Source of the DNA: Trichomonas vaginalis G3
Lineage: Eukaryota; Parabasalia; Trichomonadida; Trichomonadidae
Direction of reading: 5' to 3'
Assembly: GCF_026262505.1 (NCBI RefSeq)
Contig: NC_067208.1
Location: 3,481,962-3,545,961 of the forward strand
DNA: 64,000 nt
A model generated the notes under the pieces. That model worked only from the letters and a program-made list of their open reading frames with translations. It had not been told where the DNA came from and did not search any database. Of the stretch, positions 22,372-32,910 are shown piece after piece (the stretch's first letter is position 1; each line of letters opens with the position of its first letter). The translations under genes and the position numbers were made by a program.

Positions 22372-23068
22372 AACTACTTGCCATTTCGAAGCCCCTATTA
22401 CGGGTATTAAACTTAGACCAGATATTATAATCGCTTCTTCCCAGAAATGCATTTACGTAATGAATTTATCCGATTTCAAGATTGTCGCTCAATTCGAAAC
22501 AGCATTTAATCGCGATGGCATTTTTGATCTCACACCATCTCATATTATCAACATGATCGTTTTTCCATCAGCAGAAACAGGCGTTATCGGAATTATTGAT
22601 ATTTACGATAAATCCGTTCCACCACGCTATATACATTGCTTTAAGACATCTATTCTTGGCATTAAAGTCAGCCAGAATGGCCGCTTAATTGCAATCGCAG
22701 GAGATGAAGGAAGGCAAATTAATATTTATAATGACCCATCTCTTCAAATTGTTGCTCGTCTAAAGAGAGGAAATTGCAGTAAGATCAATTTTATCTCCTT
22801 TGATGAGCATAGAAATCGCTTAGCTTTGATTGATAATACAGAAACTTTTCTTGTCTTCGATTTACACCAACAAACCGAAGATGATGCAATAAGGCCAACA
22901 ATGAAACTCAAATACAGCGATAATCCTCCAATGTGGATTAATTTCAATGCAAAAGTTAGTGGCATCGTTGGTGTTACGTCCAATGGAGGTTTATTCAAAG
23001 TCGCTACAAATTCTGACGAAAAGTCTGCTATTTGTGAACCAATTATTTCGAGATTGAAGATCAAATAA
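22361..23068 (+). CDS. PROPPIN (Atg18/WIPI) beta-propeller, 5'-truncated
   Basis: 235 codons ending at TAA 23068. It matches the later blades of a seven-bladed PROPPIN, the PtdIns3P/PtdIns(3,5)P2-binding WD-type proteins of autophagy and endosomes. Visible blocks: FEAPITGIKLRPDIIIASSQ and IYVMNLSDFKIVAQFET (blade 3 in the family), KTSILGIKVSQNGRLIAIAG, then INIYND followed by LKRGNC. LKRG is in the place of the family's lipid-binding FRRG, so the two basic residues are kept. About 80-100 N-terminal residues are missing. The frame is closed by an in-frame TGA just before the listed TTG, and no ATG precedes the homology. The truncation coincides with conserved motif copy 3. As it stands the gene is likely non-functional unless an upstream exon exists. 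Confidence 0.75.
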   Translation: MQLLTTCHFEAPITGIKLRPDIIIASSQKCIYVMNLSDFKIVAQFETAFNRDGIFDLTPSHIINMIVFPSAETGVIGIIDIYDKSVPPRYIHCFKTSILGIKVSQNGRLIAIAGDEGRQINIYNDPSLQIVARLKRGNCSKINFISFDEHRNRLALIDNTETFLVFDLHQQTEDDAIRPTMKLKYSDNPPMWINFNAKVSGIVGVTSNGGLFKVATNSDEKSAICEPIISRLKIK

Positions 23069-23112
23069 TTTTATTCATATTAAATAATCGTTTTTAGTTG
23101 TTTGACTTATTT

Positions 23113-24164
23113 AAGGGTTTCGTTTTGCTAAAATTGTCACTTTTATAGCATATTTGTTTTTGGATGTTTTGCGAAACCAAAAAAAACTATGATATACAAT
23201 GTGTGTGTAAAGAAAATACTTTATTTACTAGTTAGAAAATCATTTGGTATTGATCAAGTTATTTTTTCTGGATAAGATATTATATGGATAATTGGATAGA
23301 AAATACAATTATATAATCTTGTACCTGGTTTAATTAAGCTAATTGTCATCAGAAACTTGTAATTTTTATGAATTTCAGATTTTCTTTTCATTACTGCTTT
23401 TCTTAATAGGTCAAGTTCTTATTTACGTTATAAAGTATGATATTTACAAATATCAAGTTATCGTATTTTTTGAGAAATTATGAGAAACAAAGAAAAATGA
23501 AAAAGATAGGAATAGCAATGAATAGTGATGTGGGTATAGAAAATGTAAGAGATATGAATGCAAAGCAATCAGTATTTAGGATATTGACCATAGATTTCGA
23601 AAAAAAAAAGCTGCATATTGAGCGAAAACTATGATTATATTATAAGGCTGTCATTTAAAGCATAATGAAACTATTTCCTTTTCATTTTAATCGAATAAGA
23701 TAGTAAAGATTTTTGAATTAGCTAGAAACTGATGAGATGTTTTCACAAATCAGATTTTTAATCTCTATAATGCATAATTCACTCAATATCTCAATTTTGA
23801 TATTGCGAGATATTTTTGCTATCGGTTTCGCAATTTTGACACAATAGCAAGAGGGTTCTATAAGCATTATTATCAACGTAGAATCTGAATATCATATCAG
23901 AAAATGTCGCAAATCTGACATTTACCAGACCAAATAGCAAAAATAATTGAATACTTTTCGCAAAAACTTTAAAAATCGATAAAAATATGAAATATAGATA
24001 TTAAAGAGACTTTTTATATAATATTCATAAAGATTTTCCAAAAATATGATACCGCAAAATTAAAAAAGTGACGTCTTGAGTGGAGTCAAAGGTCGAAATT
24101 GCTAGCTAAATGTTTTTTTAGCGAAATTGCGTATTGTACGTTTTTTTCGCAAAACGAAACCCTT
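23113..24164. mobile_element. Second non-autonomous TIR transposon, Mutator-like
   Basis: The left end AAGGGTTTCGTTTTGC is matched in inverted orientation by the right end (GCAAAACGAAACCCTT). The 9-base flanks GACTTATTT (23104-23112) and AACTTATTT (24165-24173) agree at 8 of 9 positions, fitting an aged Mutator-type target duplication. The 1.05-kb interior is non-coding. It inserted 44 bases after the PROPPIN stop. The TIR differs from that of the element at 20557, so it is a separate family. Confidence 0.8.
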
Positions 24165-25899
24165 AACTTATTTTGCGCTTCTTCATATTTAAAATAAAAA
24201 CTATTTTTTAAAACAAAAAACTTTGATTATTCAGCAATATTTATTTCTGAAGCAAGAAATGAACTTTCCTTAGGACCCATTTAAAAGGAATCACAACTTA
24301 ATTGTAGTGACTCATTTCACTTATAAAATGAAAAAAGTTACTTTATCTTAGTGATAATGAAATCAATAATGAGCAACAATTATATACATTCATGCATAAA
24401 ACTCACAATTTCTCCTTTTAAAGGTGATTCCATTATGTTTTTGTTGAGAATATTTACAAATATATTTTTTGAAAATTGTTTCAACGATTTACCATGGATT
24501 CAGATATAAACTAACAAAAACATTTTTTATTTAATCAAACAATAAAAGATTCGGTTATATTATTTTGAGATAATATGTTTGAATTATCCTCAATTTTTGA
24601 CTTTTGCAACTTTTTCATGACCCCCTACCCAGGTATCTAAAATACCATTTATCGCCTGAAAAGCACCCTTAATTTATGCCAATTGACAAAATAAAGATAT
24701 GTTTAGAATGCTGATATGATGGAGAATCATGCTGCATCATTATTGGCCAGCAATATATAATATTTAAGAAATCTACGAGATTATCTGATTTCATGAAACT
24801 CAATGTATACTAAGTTTCAGACTTTGAAATTTTAACATGTTGATATGGGTACATAGGGTTTATGATTCCAGTCATTTATTTAAAAAATTACAAAAATGAA
24901 TTAATATGATGTGAGTAACAATGGTAATAAACGCTTAATTACTAATATATTATTTCTTGGTAGGAATGAAATGTTTTGGTGACATTTATAGAAGTTAAGC
25001 TGAGAATCAAAAATGCAAAAATTATTTTAAATATTACAAGCATTATTTGATGTCATTGAGTTTAGAGTCGTGTAGATATATGAGTACAATATGTTATTGA
25101 TGTATATATGCAATAATTGTGAAAATGAAATGTGAATCTCAAGATGAGTTGCATGTTACTGCGCTATAATTTGAATTCAATACGTACATAACATTACTAA
25201 ATGTATTTTAAGATAATACAAAAAATTAAGCTTGCAAAAAGATATCGAAATGTAATTTTCATTAGATTCAAAGTTCTGAATAGATTTTGATTTTAACTAT
25301 TGATGAGTTTGTCAAACCTCTATAATAATAGAATGTAGAACTAATTAAATATAATTAATAAAAAAATACAAATTTAAGTGATATTATAAGAGATATATGT
25401 GATGTTACCAATATGATATGATATTGGAGAACTGATAGAATTGTGATGTGAGACTAAATATGATTTTATTATGAATAGGAGAATAATATTAGAAGAATTT
25501 CTTGAATTTAATGTATCTGAATATGTAATTGGGCATATATTCTATATATATATTGGTAGGTTAACTAGAAATAAGAAGATGAAAGATTGTTAATGAATAA
25601 TATGAGATTAAGCGAAAATATATTGTTCTAATAGATGAGTGTTGAGATCCAATATATATGAAGAGGGATATGTGAGAGGAAATATGTATATTTAATAAAA
25701 TAAGCGATGAGAGAAAAAATAACAAAGATTTATATGAAATTTTGAGTATTGAAAAAGCTCGATTAGTGATTTTATGTCTGTTAAAGGAATAGATATTCTA
25801 GGAGAAAGATAAATTGAATTAAAGAAGAATAAAAAAAGTTGATTAAGATTGATAAAAATATTGAATTGTATGACAATGGAAAGAAGGAATAAATTGGTG
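24165..25899. other. Long A+T-rich stretch with no gene
   Basis: About 1.7 kb. Apart from conserved motif copy 4 (24588-24638) I see no gene, RNA or repeat. Between 24,650 and 25,900 both strands are closed in all frames over gene-like lengths. The composition becomes rich in ATATAT and GATATGA-like words. Confidence 0.5.
24588..24638 (+). repeat. 51-bp conserved motif, copy 4
   Basis: Identical to copy 1 over all 51 bases, here without the flanking inverted repeat and with no gene downstream. Confidence 0.9.
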
Positions 25900-26145
25900 T
25901 TGGTATGACGGTATCATTTCGGGAGACATTGCCTCTGCATGTCTCCCAGAATGAGACAATCTTCTGCAATCAGAATGTGATTGCAAAACTTTGACCGACA
26001 AGAGTGTATTGTGCACTCCTGTCGGTCGCAGTGTCTCATTCTGGGAGACATTGCCTCTGCATGTCTCCCAGAATGGAACAATGTTCCGCATTGATAACTT
26101 GAACGCGGAAGTTTGACCGACAAGAGTGCATTATCCAATCTTTTT
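25900..26145. repeat. 122-bp tandem repeat, nearly two units, hairpin-rich
   Basis: GGGAGACATTGCCTCTGCAT occurs at 25921 and 26043, and GACCGACAAGAGTG at 25993 and 26115, both 122 bases apart. Each unit carries a GGGAGACA...TGTCTCCC hairpin. The first unit also has GACCGACA...TGTCGGTC. It is far more G+C-rich than the surroundings. Open frames here on the minus strand are side effects of the repeat. It could be a satellite fragment or a structured transcript. Confidence 0.8.
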
Positions 26146-26664
26146 TGTCATATACCTCAACCCACAAAGACAAAACCTTACATAAAATAGGTAAACTTTG
26201 GTTTTCACTTAATAATGTTTATTTTTAATTTTTTGTTCTTTATATAACTTTTTCTTCTACTAAACTATTTTACAGACTCTACTGAGCTATCTCACATATA
26301 TATACGTGACAATAACACATATATACTCCCTTCATATTCTGATCTCATGACATATTACAGCACAAACTATAATTATACAACATACCTCATAAAGTCTGAT
26401 TTTACCCCTATGTAAGCGTTCAAAACCTATTTTCCTTAAAATTTCTCTTCAAGTTCATACTGAAACAACATCTTTTTTTGAAAATACAATTTTTTCAAAA
26501 AATGTATGAATTCAAAAGTGCATACTATATCTAGTCATTACCCAACATTAATTTTGTATTTTAGTTTTTAAGATATTAATTTTATTATACGTCTTATTCA
26601 GAAAATTAAATATATTTGTGAGGGAAAACGGAGGAAATAATAAATATGTCAAGATCGAGGAATT
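26146..26664. other. A+T-rich host flank before the first Polinton
   Basis: About 520 bases with no gene seen. It ends at AGTAGTATATGA, the outer end of element A. Confidence 0.5.
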
Positions 26665-27572
26665 AGTAGTATATGAGTGCGGGTTGTGTGACTTTTTTTG
26701 TTACATCTATATATAGACGATACATTAAAATATAAATCATAGTATTATATGTGGAAGTGTTGTGTACGTAGTATATGTGGAAGGATTGTGTACCTTTTTT
26801 TGTTACATCTATATATAGACGATGCATTAAAATATAAATCATTAAAAAATTAACATTAATTTTAAAATAATTTATTTTTTATCTTTTATAAAAGAAGCTA
26901 TATATAGATGATGTCAGATATTCCGCGATTAATTAAACATTGTTTAAATCCTGAATGGGTTAAACTTCAATTTAAAAATGAAGATTGTGAATTATTAAAT
27001 GAATATGAAAGCCAAAATAAGCTAATGAGGTATAAATATAATGATAAAGAATATTTAATTTCATGGAATCAATGGAGTCATAATCAAAGACCTCATAAAC
27101 GAGAAGAAGAAATTGAAAATAATGAAATGGAAATCATTGATGACATTAAAGAGGATGGAATTCCTAAATTTTGTAGAAAAACCTTTAGAACTAAGTTAGG
27201 AGCATATAAACGTAGAGTATTAAATCCTGAATACATAAAACATTTATTTAAAAAGGAAGACTGTGAATTATTAAACGTTAATGAATATGAAAATGCTAAA
27301 TCAAAACTGAGATATAAATATATTGGAAGTGATGAAAGGTGTAAAGATAAAGATAAAGTTTATTCAGTTTCATATAATAACTGGCACACGTTAGGGATAA
27401 GAAAACATTTAGGAGATTATGGTAAAAGTTCCGAATTCTTCAAATCTAGTATGTACGAGAGAATAAAAGAAATCAGATATAATTATCATTCATGAATGAA
27501 AAATAAACTTTAAAAATTCATGTCTTACATTTTTTGAATAATTTATTTTTTTAATTCGTATGAAAATGAGTG
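26665..27572 (+). repeat. Terminal repeat of element A, with internal duplication
   Basis: Matches 53661-54476 of element B almost base for base apart from an extra segment of about 96 bases. That segment is a duplication of the outer part: TGTTACATCTATATATAGAC occurs at about 26700 and again at about 26799. Similarity ends just after the first codons of the next gene in each element. The length is in the range known for Maverick terminal repeats. Confidence 0.75.
26908..27495 (+). CDS. 195-residue duplicated-domain protein in terminal repeat
   Basis: It has two copies of a roughly 55-residue domain with the pattern LNPE-(Y/W)-xK-xx-F-K-(N/K)-EDCELLN...LRYKY...Y-x-(I/V)-S-x-N-x-W. The first copy covers about residues 11-58 and the second about 104-160. 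The pattern resembles the small repeat modules linked to homing endonucleases and DNA-binding viral proteins, minus the zinc-binding cysteines. Binding to the element ends is therefore a reasonable inference, given its position. It is nearly identical to the copy in element B (about three residue differences). The frame looks whole. Function is not known to me. Confidence 0.7.
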   Translation: MMSDIPRLIKHCLNPEWVKLQFKNEDCELLNEYESQNKLMRYKYNDKEYLISWNQWSHNQRPHKREEEIENNEMEIIDDIKEDGIPKFCRKTFRTKLGAYKRRVLNPEYIKHLFKKEDCELLNVNEYENAKSKLRYKYIGSDERCKDKDKVYSVSYNNWHTLGIRKHLGDYGKSSEFFKSSMYERIKEIRYNYHS

Positions 27573-28045
27573 GATCAAGATTCGTAACCGTCAATCAATT
27601 AATGGATGTTCTTTCACCAATTCTTGAAAATGTTAAACAAGTAGATGTTTATTTCGATGATTATGTAGAAAGTATATATTATAAAGGTAAGTTTAATATT
27701 AAACCTATTGCTTTTGCATTTGATAATAAATTAATTGAAAATGCAAAAATTTGGGAATTAATTCCAGATATTGAATTTATAACAAATATTAATGATAAAT
27801 GGTTTAAACGAATTCCAACCACAAAAGTTCTTTGTAAATTAATGATCAAAACTGAGGAAAAAGAATTTAACGGGTTTAAATATCATCCAAATAAAGTTTC
27901 AGAACTAGAAAATGAAAAACTTCAGAAAAAATTAAACGATAGACTTTCAAATGATCGTATTGAAAAAATAAATAAACTAGCAGAAGTTGCATTTAATAAT
28001 GAAATATTTGATGAATATAACCTTGAACTCAGTGATGGACTTTAA
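27560..28045 (+). CDS. Polinton protein of unknown function (161 residues)
   Basis: Starts MKMSGSRFVTVNQLMDVLSP; the first four codons still belong to the terminal repeat. It is an alpha/beta protein with no signal peptide, membrane segment or recognised motif. The C-terminus runs into the hairpin word GGACTTTAAGTCC (28037-28049), which supplies the last codons and the stop. Looks whole. Confidence 0.6.
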   Translation: MKMSGSRFVTVNQLMDVLSPILENVKQVDVYFDDYVESIYYKGKFNIKPIAFAFDNKLIENAKIWELIPDIEFITNINDKWFKRIPTTKVLCKLMIKTEEKEFNGFKYHPNKVSELENEKLQKKLNDRLSNDRIEKINKLAEVAFNNEIFDEYNLELSDGL

Positions 28046-28071
28046 GTCCTGGGCACTTTGTGCCTTGAGCT

Positions 28072-28359
28072 TTAAGGACCCGGGCTCAACGAGTCATGAT
28101 TTATGAAATCAATAATTTGATTTATTCGCTCTTCAATAATTTCTATTCTTTTTGTTAAATCATCAATTTTCATTAATGAGGTGATTCTTGATTGAGGAAT
28201 AGATTTTAAACTAACAACACCTTTTATTTTTGAAATTTTGAATCCATGACCCTCTGGGTCTTGGACTCTGTCCTCAACTTTAAACATTTTATTCAATTTA
28301 CATGTTGTCAATTCTTCAAATAATTTTTTTATTATTAGCATAATAGTCATTAAATTCAT
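28072..28359 (-). CDS. Small Polinton protein with C-terminal coiled coil
   Basis: Up to 95 codons on the minus strand. The more likely product begins at the internal MFKVEDRVQDPEGHGF, a KOW/Tudor-like opening (conserved V-x-DPEG-x-G), and ends with a short coiled coil (IDDLTKRIEIIEERINQIID). The last residues come from hairpin words at 28066-28095. The role is unknown; the start is uncertain. Confidence 0.45.
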   Translation of the reverse strand: MNLMTIMLIIKKLFEELTTCKLNKMFKVEDRVQDPEGHGFKISKIKGVVSLKSIPQSRITSLMKIDDLTKRIEIIEERINQIIDFINHDSLSPGP

Positions 28360-28571
28360 CAACAGATGAAAAAATTTTTATTTCAGTAATTGGTTTAACA
28401 ACGTTTATTTTTGTTGAACATTTTCACTTTCATTTATTTCTTCCTCCTCTGTTTCATTTATTTTTAAAATCGGTTTCATTTATCATTAAATAAAAAATTA
28501 GAATATAAGTGATGAAATATATTTTTAATTAATATTAAATCAGAGATGGCGGCAGGATTCTTTAAAAAATT

Positions 28572-28835
28572 ATGGAAGGAATTAAGAAAGCTGCAAGTTG
28601 GGTTCATCAAAAGATTATTAAACCCGTTGCAAACTTTTTGGCACCAGTAGCGAAAACGGCAGGAACTATCATAGGAGGAGTATTAGGTGCTAAAGCAGGT
28701 AATCCGGCGATGGGAGCACAAGCAGGTAACGCAGTTGGTGGAATTGCTGAAGGAATACTTAATAAAATAGGGGTAGATAGTGGAAAAATAAATAAATATT
28801 ATTTTTATCTTAGTATCGGTTGTAGTCGACGATAA
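28572..28835 (+). CDS. Small amphipathic capsid-associated protein
   Basis: 87 codons. An amphipathic helix (GIKKAASWVHQKIIKPVANF) is followed by a Gly/Ala-rich hydrophobic stretch (GTIIGGVLGAKAGNPAMGAQ). This is typical of the small internal capsid proteins of adenovirus pVI/pX type and of related phage proteins. It lies just before the major capsid gene. The region immediately upstream (28546) encodes MAAGFFKKLW, the same start as the opposite-strand neighbour. The true N-terminus is uncertain. Part of a fossil element. Confidence 0.5.
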   Translation: MEGIKKAASWVHQKIIKPVANFLAPVAKTAGTIIGGVLGAKAGNPAMGAQAGNAVGGIAEGILNKIGVDSGKINKYYFYLSIGCSRR

Positions 28836-29017
28836 ACCTTATCTCCTTTATTTAATACTTCCCTTACCGGAACATTAGGTGCTATTTGTTCAGCAACGTC
28901 ACTAATTGCTTCTTTATTCTTAAATATCCAATTTGCTCCTTTCTTCATTGTTTCCCAAACTTTATGCGCTCCTCTTTTTACTTTATCCCACAGTTTCTTA
29001 AAGAATCCTGCAGCCAT
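28805..29017 (-). CDS. Small amphipathic protein MAAGFFKKLW-type
   Basis: 70 residues, strongly basic, opening MAAGFFKKLWDKVKRGAHKV and continuing with a second amphipathic helix, then a polar end. It resembles membrane-lytic or cement proteins such as adenovirus pVI. It converges on, and overlaps by about 30 bases, a plus-strand protein of similar type. Looks whole. The assignment rests on composition and position only. Confidence 0.5.
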   Translation of the reverse strand: MAAGFFKKLWDKVKRGAHKVWETMKKGANWIFKNKEAISDVAEQIAPNVPVREVLNKGDKVYRRLQPILR

Positions 29018-29086
29018 AGTTGATTATTTCATTAAAATTAAAAATTCATTTTCATCTTTTAATTTTGATTTTTTATTTAATAATAA

Positions 29087-30726
29087 ATGACGACTAACTA
29101 TTTAGTGCCAAACACTAAACCGATTAATGGAAATGTATTTCATTCATTCGAAAAGATAAATGAAATATTCGCAAAGAATGATGGAAGAAGATATTATAGA
29201 GAACTTGAAAGTTCATGCTATGACTCTGATACTCCATATTTTGATGATAAACAAACTCATTTAAGAATTACAAATCCGGCTCATGATGTGAACCAATTAG
29301 GTGACACATATATTAAACGCAAAGTTAAAGCAACTCTAGTTTCAAATAAAGCTTTCACATGTGATGCCGCTTTTAAATGCATGCGTTTATTCGTTGGTTA
29401 TAAATCATCAAATCAAAGCTTTAAACAATTAGAAGTAGAAACCGAAAGAGGTGATGCCGGTTATCTTCAGATGGATTGTGCCCGTGAATCTTTCGCATTT
29501 GCAACATATAAACCAAAATCAGAAAGGAAAGTTAAAAAGTTTGTTCATTCGTTATATAATAATGTTCAAAAATATGATAACTCAGTATGTGGTAAATATA
29601 TTGACCCTTCAGAAGTTTTCAAGAAAGCAAATGAAGAAGTTGATGTCACTTTTGATATGATTATTCCGGTAAATGATTTGTTAGCATTTCAGGCGTTCGA
29701 TGATTATCCTAAATCATTTGGTGATATCATTCTTAAATATTATGTTTTCAGGGATACTTTAGTATTTTGTCAGGTTGACCCGTTAAGAGTTGCTGATTTA
29801 CAAAATTACGTTTATGAAAAGATAACTGATGAAAATTATGAAAAGATTATGAATCATGTTTATAAATATGATCGCAAATTCCAACAAATCGGACTTCCTG
29901 CCAAATTAATTACAAGCTTAGCCGCTACAACTGCTGACGCAACAGTTGATGACGTTATTATTTCATGCACAAAGATGGAAGTTTTAGAGGATAAATGCAT
30001 TACACCAGGATACGGTTTAATTGAAGAATCAGTTAAAGCAATACCACGTTTATTTAGTAAGGAAGATCCATTCATGATTCCAGCTCAACATATTGACGTT
30101 CGTTCACTAAATGGAGGTTGCATCACTCCTGAAGGTATTAGCTCAGATTTCTCATACGCTCTTCATAATGTTACAGATGTTGTGTTAACATTTCCGAAGA
30201 ATGCAATGCAAAGAACAGTTTTAGAAAATCAATGCTTCGAGGTCTTCAGGTCACTATAGATTCCAGAAACTTCCCCGATCAAGCGATGACCACAGTGGGT
30301 GACATATTCTTTACACGTATGCTTCAAGCTTCTGATTTAGATGGAGTGAATGAATGCACAGAAGAATACGAGGACTCATTAACTAGACCACTGAATGATG
30401 ATGATGGCACACCATTAGCTAGAACATGGAAAGACCAAACTTCATTCTTATGCACTATTCCAGTTCAACGTGATGGAGCGGGTATATTCTTTGATGGATT
30501 AGAAACTTTCAACTCACAAGTTACAGTACAAGTGAAAGCTTATCCAATCATTCAGGGTGAAAATGACACTTACTGTTCAAAAGTGACAAATCCTCCTCAG
30601 GTTTGGTTTACTAGGACTACATATTGGACATGGACACCGGATGAAGGTTTGAAATATCATCCAACAGGTACACCACCGCAGTATAGAAGTTCATATGATG
30701 AAATATTGATGAATAGAAATGTTTAA
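29087..30726 (+). pseudogene. Polinton major capsid protein (double jelly-roll), broken
   Basis: About 545 codons in total, the size of Polinton major capsid proteins. It opens MTTNYLVPNTKPINGNVFHS. Strand-rich blocks with YLQMDCARESFAFATYK, DVTFDMIIPVNDLLAF and VTDVVLTFPKNA look like the first jelly-roll and the link to the second. The end holds VWFTRTTYWTWTPDEG. Position just before the packaging ATPase is the usual order in Polintons and related viruses. The identification rests on length, context and family resemblance rather than on a diagnostic motif. About one break. Confidence 0.7.
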
Positions 30727-30750
30727 AATTATAAATTTATTTTTGATTAA

Positions 30751-31579
30751 ATGGATTTAAATTCATCCACCCCTTATGAAGAATTAGCAGGAGTATATAA
30801 TACATACGTAGATGATATGATTAATGAAGCATTGAGTGATAATAGAAATGCTCTATCTAAGGAAAAATTAATGAAAATTCCATATTCTGAATGTTACTTA
30901 AATTCAATCACTGCAGCAATTGGTAAACAAAATAAAGGTAAAACATTAACGATATTAAAACAAATTATCATTATTGCTAACACTTCCCCCCATTCACATG
31001 TGTTAATTTATATCAACCGTTCAGGTTCACCTTCAAGATGATACATTTGAATCTTTAAAGCATTTAATCAAAATTCCAATAATATTTATTTATCACAAGA
31101 AGAAGCGAAGATATTTAAAAAACTTTGTAATGTATAAAGAATTATATAATACAATCAAGAAGCAAGGATTAGAGGATAAAATTATTGATAAACAACGGGA
31201 TGAATTATTTGAAACACTTTCTATTTCAAATTTTGATAGAGAATTTTTGCATTCACTCATTTTTCTAGATGATGCGGTGAAATCAAAACTAATAACTAAT
31301 GAGAAATCATATTTTAATCAATTATTAACTCAATGTCGACACATTCAGTGTTCATTCTTCATGGCTGTTCAATACTTTAAAGCATTAAGCACAAACATTA
31401 AATCAAACCTGTCCACCCTTTTCATTTTCAGTGGTTTTAGTCGTCAACAGTTGAACGTTATGCTTTATCAAGTGAATTTACCAATGAGCATTAATGAACT
31501 TTACACACAATATCAACAATTAGGAGAACATGGAAAAATAATAGTTGATTTAAATAAAGGTTCCATTAAATTCGAATAA
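30751..31579 (+). pseudogene. Polinton DNA-packaging ATPase (FtsK/HerA type), broken
   Basis: P-loop ATPase of the A32-like packaging family. Walker A is GKQNKGKT. The Walker B-type segment LIFLDDAVKSK lies about 100 residues further, followed by the arginine-rich block LLTQCRHIQCSFFMAVQYF and SGFSRQQLNVMLYQ. The protein would drive genome packaging into the capsid. It follows the major capsid gene directly. About one break. A diverged homologue of a second element type lies at 43860-44700 (-) and shares the GFSR segment. Confidence 0.8.
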
Positions 31580-31619
31580 CTTTTTATAATTAATTTTTAT
31601 TTTTTATTTATAATTAAAC

Positions 31620-32519
31620 ATGACAGAAATTGCAAATCTTCTACAGGTTCCATTAAAACAAGGAACAAACAAAAAGGGTGCATATAATAGAACTATGAAA
31701 GTTCCAGACGGAATGAAAGAATTAGTCCACATTGTTGCCGGTCTTCAAAAGGATGTTAAACAAATGAGAAACGTTTTAACATTACCAGAAGCTCAAGCAT
31801 ATGCCAAACGTCACGGACCAAATTGGGAAGCACACGAAGCAGACATTACGGGTCCAAATGGAAAACCTGATGGAATAAATGAAGTTTTCGTTACTGATGG
31901 TCAAGGAAATATTAAAGTCATAAATGGGTATAAATTAACAATGACGGATTATCCTAAACGTAAAGCATATAATGAACATTATCCTATGCAATTTGATGAA
32001 AATGGAAAAGCTGTTAAACAATACATTGGAGAAGGTGAAAATGGTCCAATTAATTCATACCGTCATAATCCATATTCTTACTTCAATGAAGAATTAAATG
32101 CTATTGAAGAGGGACCGGATGGATTACCACGATATTCTAACCAGTTTGATGGTCAATATGCAAATTTAAGACCTGAAATTCCAGCTAAGAAATTCTTTAA
32201 AGTTGCTTTATTCGATCCAGTTTTCGCAAATGTTAAAGATGAACTTAAACAGCAATTCCAACCAATTATAGTAGCAAGAATTGCATCAGGTGCTTTATCT
32301 CAAGCATTCAAAGATTTAATTAAGAAACCATTATATCAGCAACGAGGTTTAACTTATGATTTAGTTAAGGAATCAGATAAAAGAAAATTTGAGAAATCAG
32401 ATGATTATAAGAATGCAATTAATGAATATATTCGGTCTATTAATTTCGATGAAAATGCTAAAAATCAACTTCATGAACAAATACAGGAAATAATAGATTC
32501 AAAAGTTCCAGCAAAATAA
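31620..32519 (+). CDS. Conserved Polinton structural-type protein
   Basis: 299 residues, looks whole. The middle holds [22 protein letters not shown] and [20 protein letters not shown], a pattern I associate with structural-type proteins shared between Polintons and large DNA viruses. The C-terminal third is helical and charged. It sits in the capsid block after the packaging ATPase, so a virion role is likely but not shown. Confidence 0.55.
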   Translation: MTEIANLLQVPLKQGTNKKGAYNRTMKVPDGMKELVHIVAGLQKDVKQMRNVLTLPEAQAYAKRHGPNWEAHEADITGPNGKPDGINEVFVTDGQGNIKVINGYKLTMTDYPKRKAYNEHYPMQFDENGKAVKQYIGEGENGPINSYRHNPYSYFNEELNAIEEGPDGLPRYSNQFDGQYANLRPEIPAKKFFKVALFDPVFANVKDELKQQFQPIIVARIASGALSQAFKDLIKKPLYQQRGLTYDLVKESDKRKFEKSDDYKNAINEYIRSINFDENAKNQLHEQIQEIIDSKVPAK

Positions 32520-32551
32520 AAGTTTAAATATATTTTTTTATTCGAATATAA

Positions 32552-32893
32552 ATGAGAAGACGTTTCACTAGTCAAAAGAACACTAACGCAAAAGCAGAGA
32601 TTACGGTTGGTTATAACGTAAATGATGATAAATCACGAATTATTCAAAATGTTAAAGTTAATGTTAGTCCTGAATTAACAAGGTCAGCAACTCAACCAAA
32701 TTTATTAACTCGTGACTTACCGAAGAATGAGGAGAATGAAGAAAACCGTGAGAATGGAGACCCAATCATTTTATCTGAACCTGGTAAAGAACCTGTTGAA
32801 ATTCCCACTTATCCAACATACCCCCACCTCTTTCATCAAACATCGAGAACCCAGGAATCTACGATTACAGTCGCAATGCGCCATATAAAATAG
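32552..32893 (+). CDS. Polar Polinton protein, unknown function
   Basis: 113 codons starting MRRRFTSQKNTNAKAE. It has a basic N-terminus and a Glu/Asn-rich middle (NEENEENRENGDP). The last part (YPTYPHLFHQTSRTQ) has a different texture and may not be original. No motif was recognised. It belongs to the capsid block. Confidence 0.45.
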   Translation: MRRRFTSQKNTNAKAEITVGYNVNDDKSRIIQNVKVNVSPELTRSATQPNLLTRDLPKNEENEENRENGDPIILSEPGKEPVEIPTYPTYPHLFHQTSRTQESTITVAMRHIK

Positions 32894-32910
32894 ACATTAA
32901 TTCTGAATTA

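Noticed and set aside
24279-24436. Possible third inverted-repeat element (AAAGGAATCAC / GGTGATTCC)
   Set aside because: The ends match over too few bases with mismatches, and no target duplication was found.
25781-26138. Minus-strand open frames with repeated SGRHAEAMSP
   Set aside because: Three overlapping frames over the 122-bp tandem repeat. The coding look is a by-product of the repeated hairpin sequence.
25900-26145. CRISPR array
   Set aside because: Only two units with 122-bp spacing and no short repeat/spacer alternation; the organism is a eukaryote.
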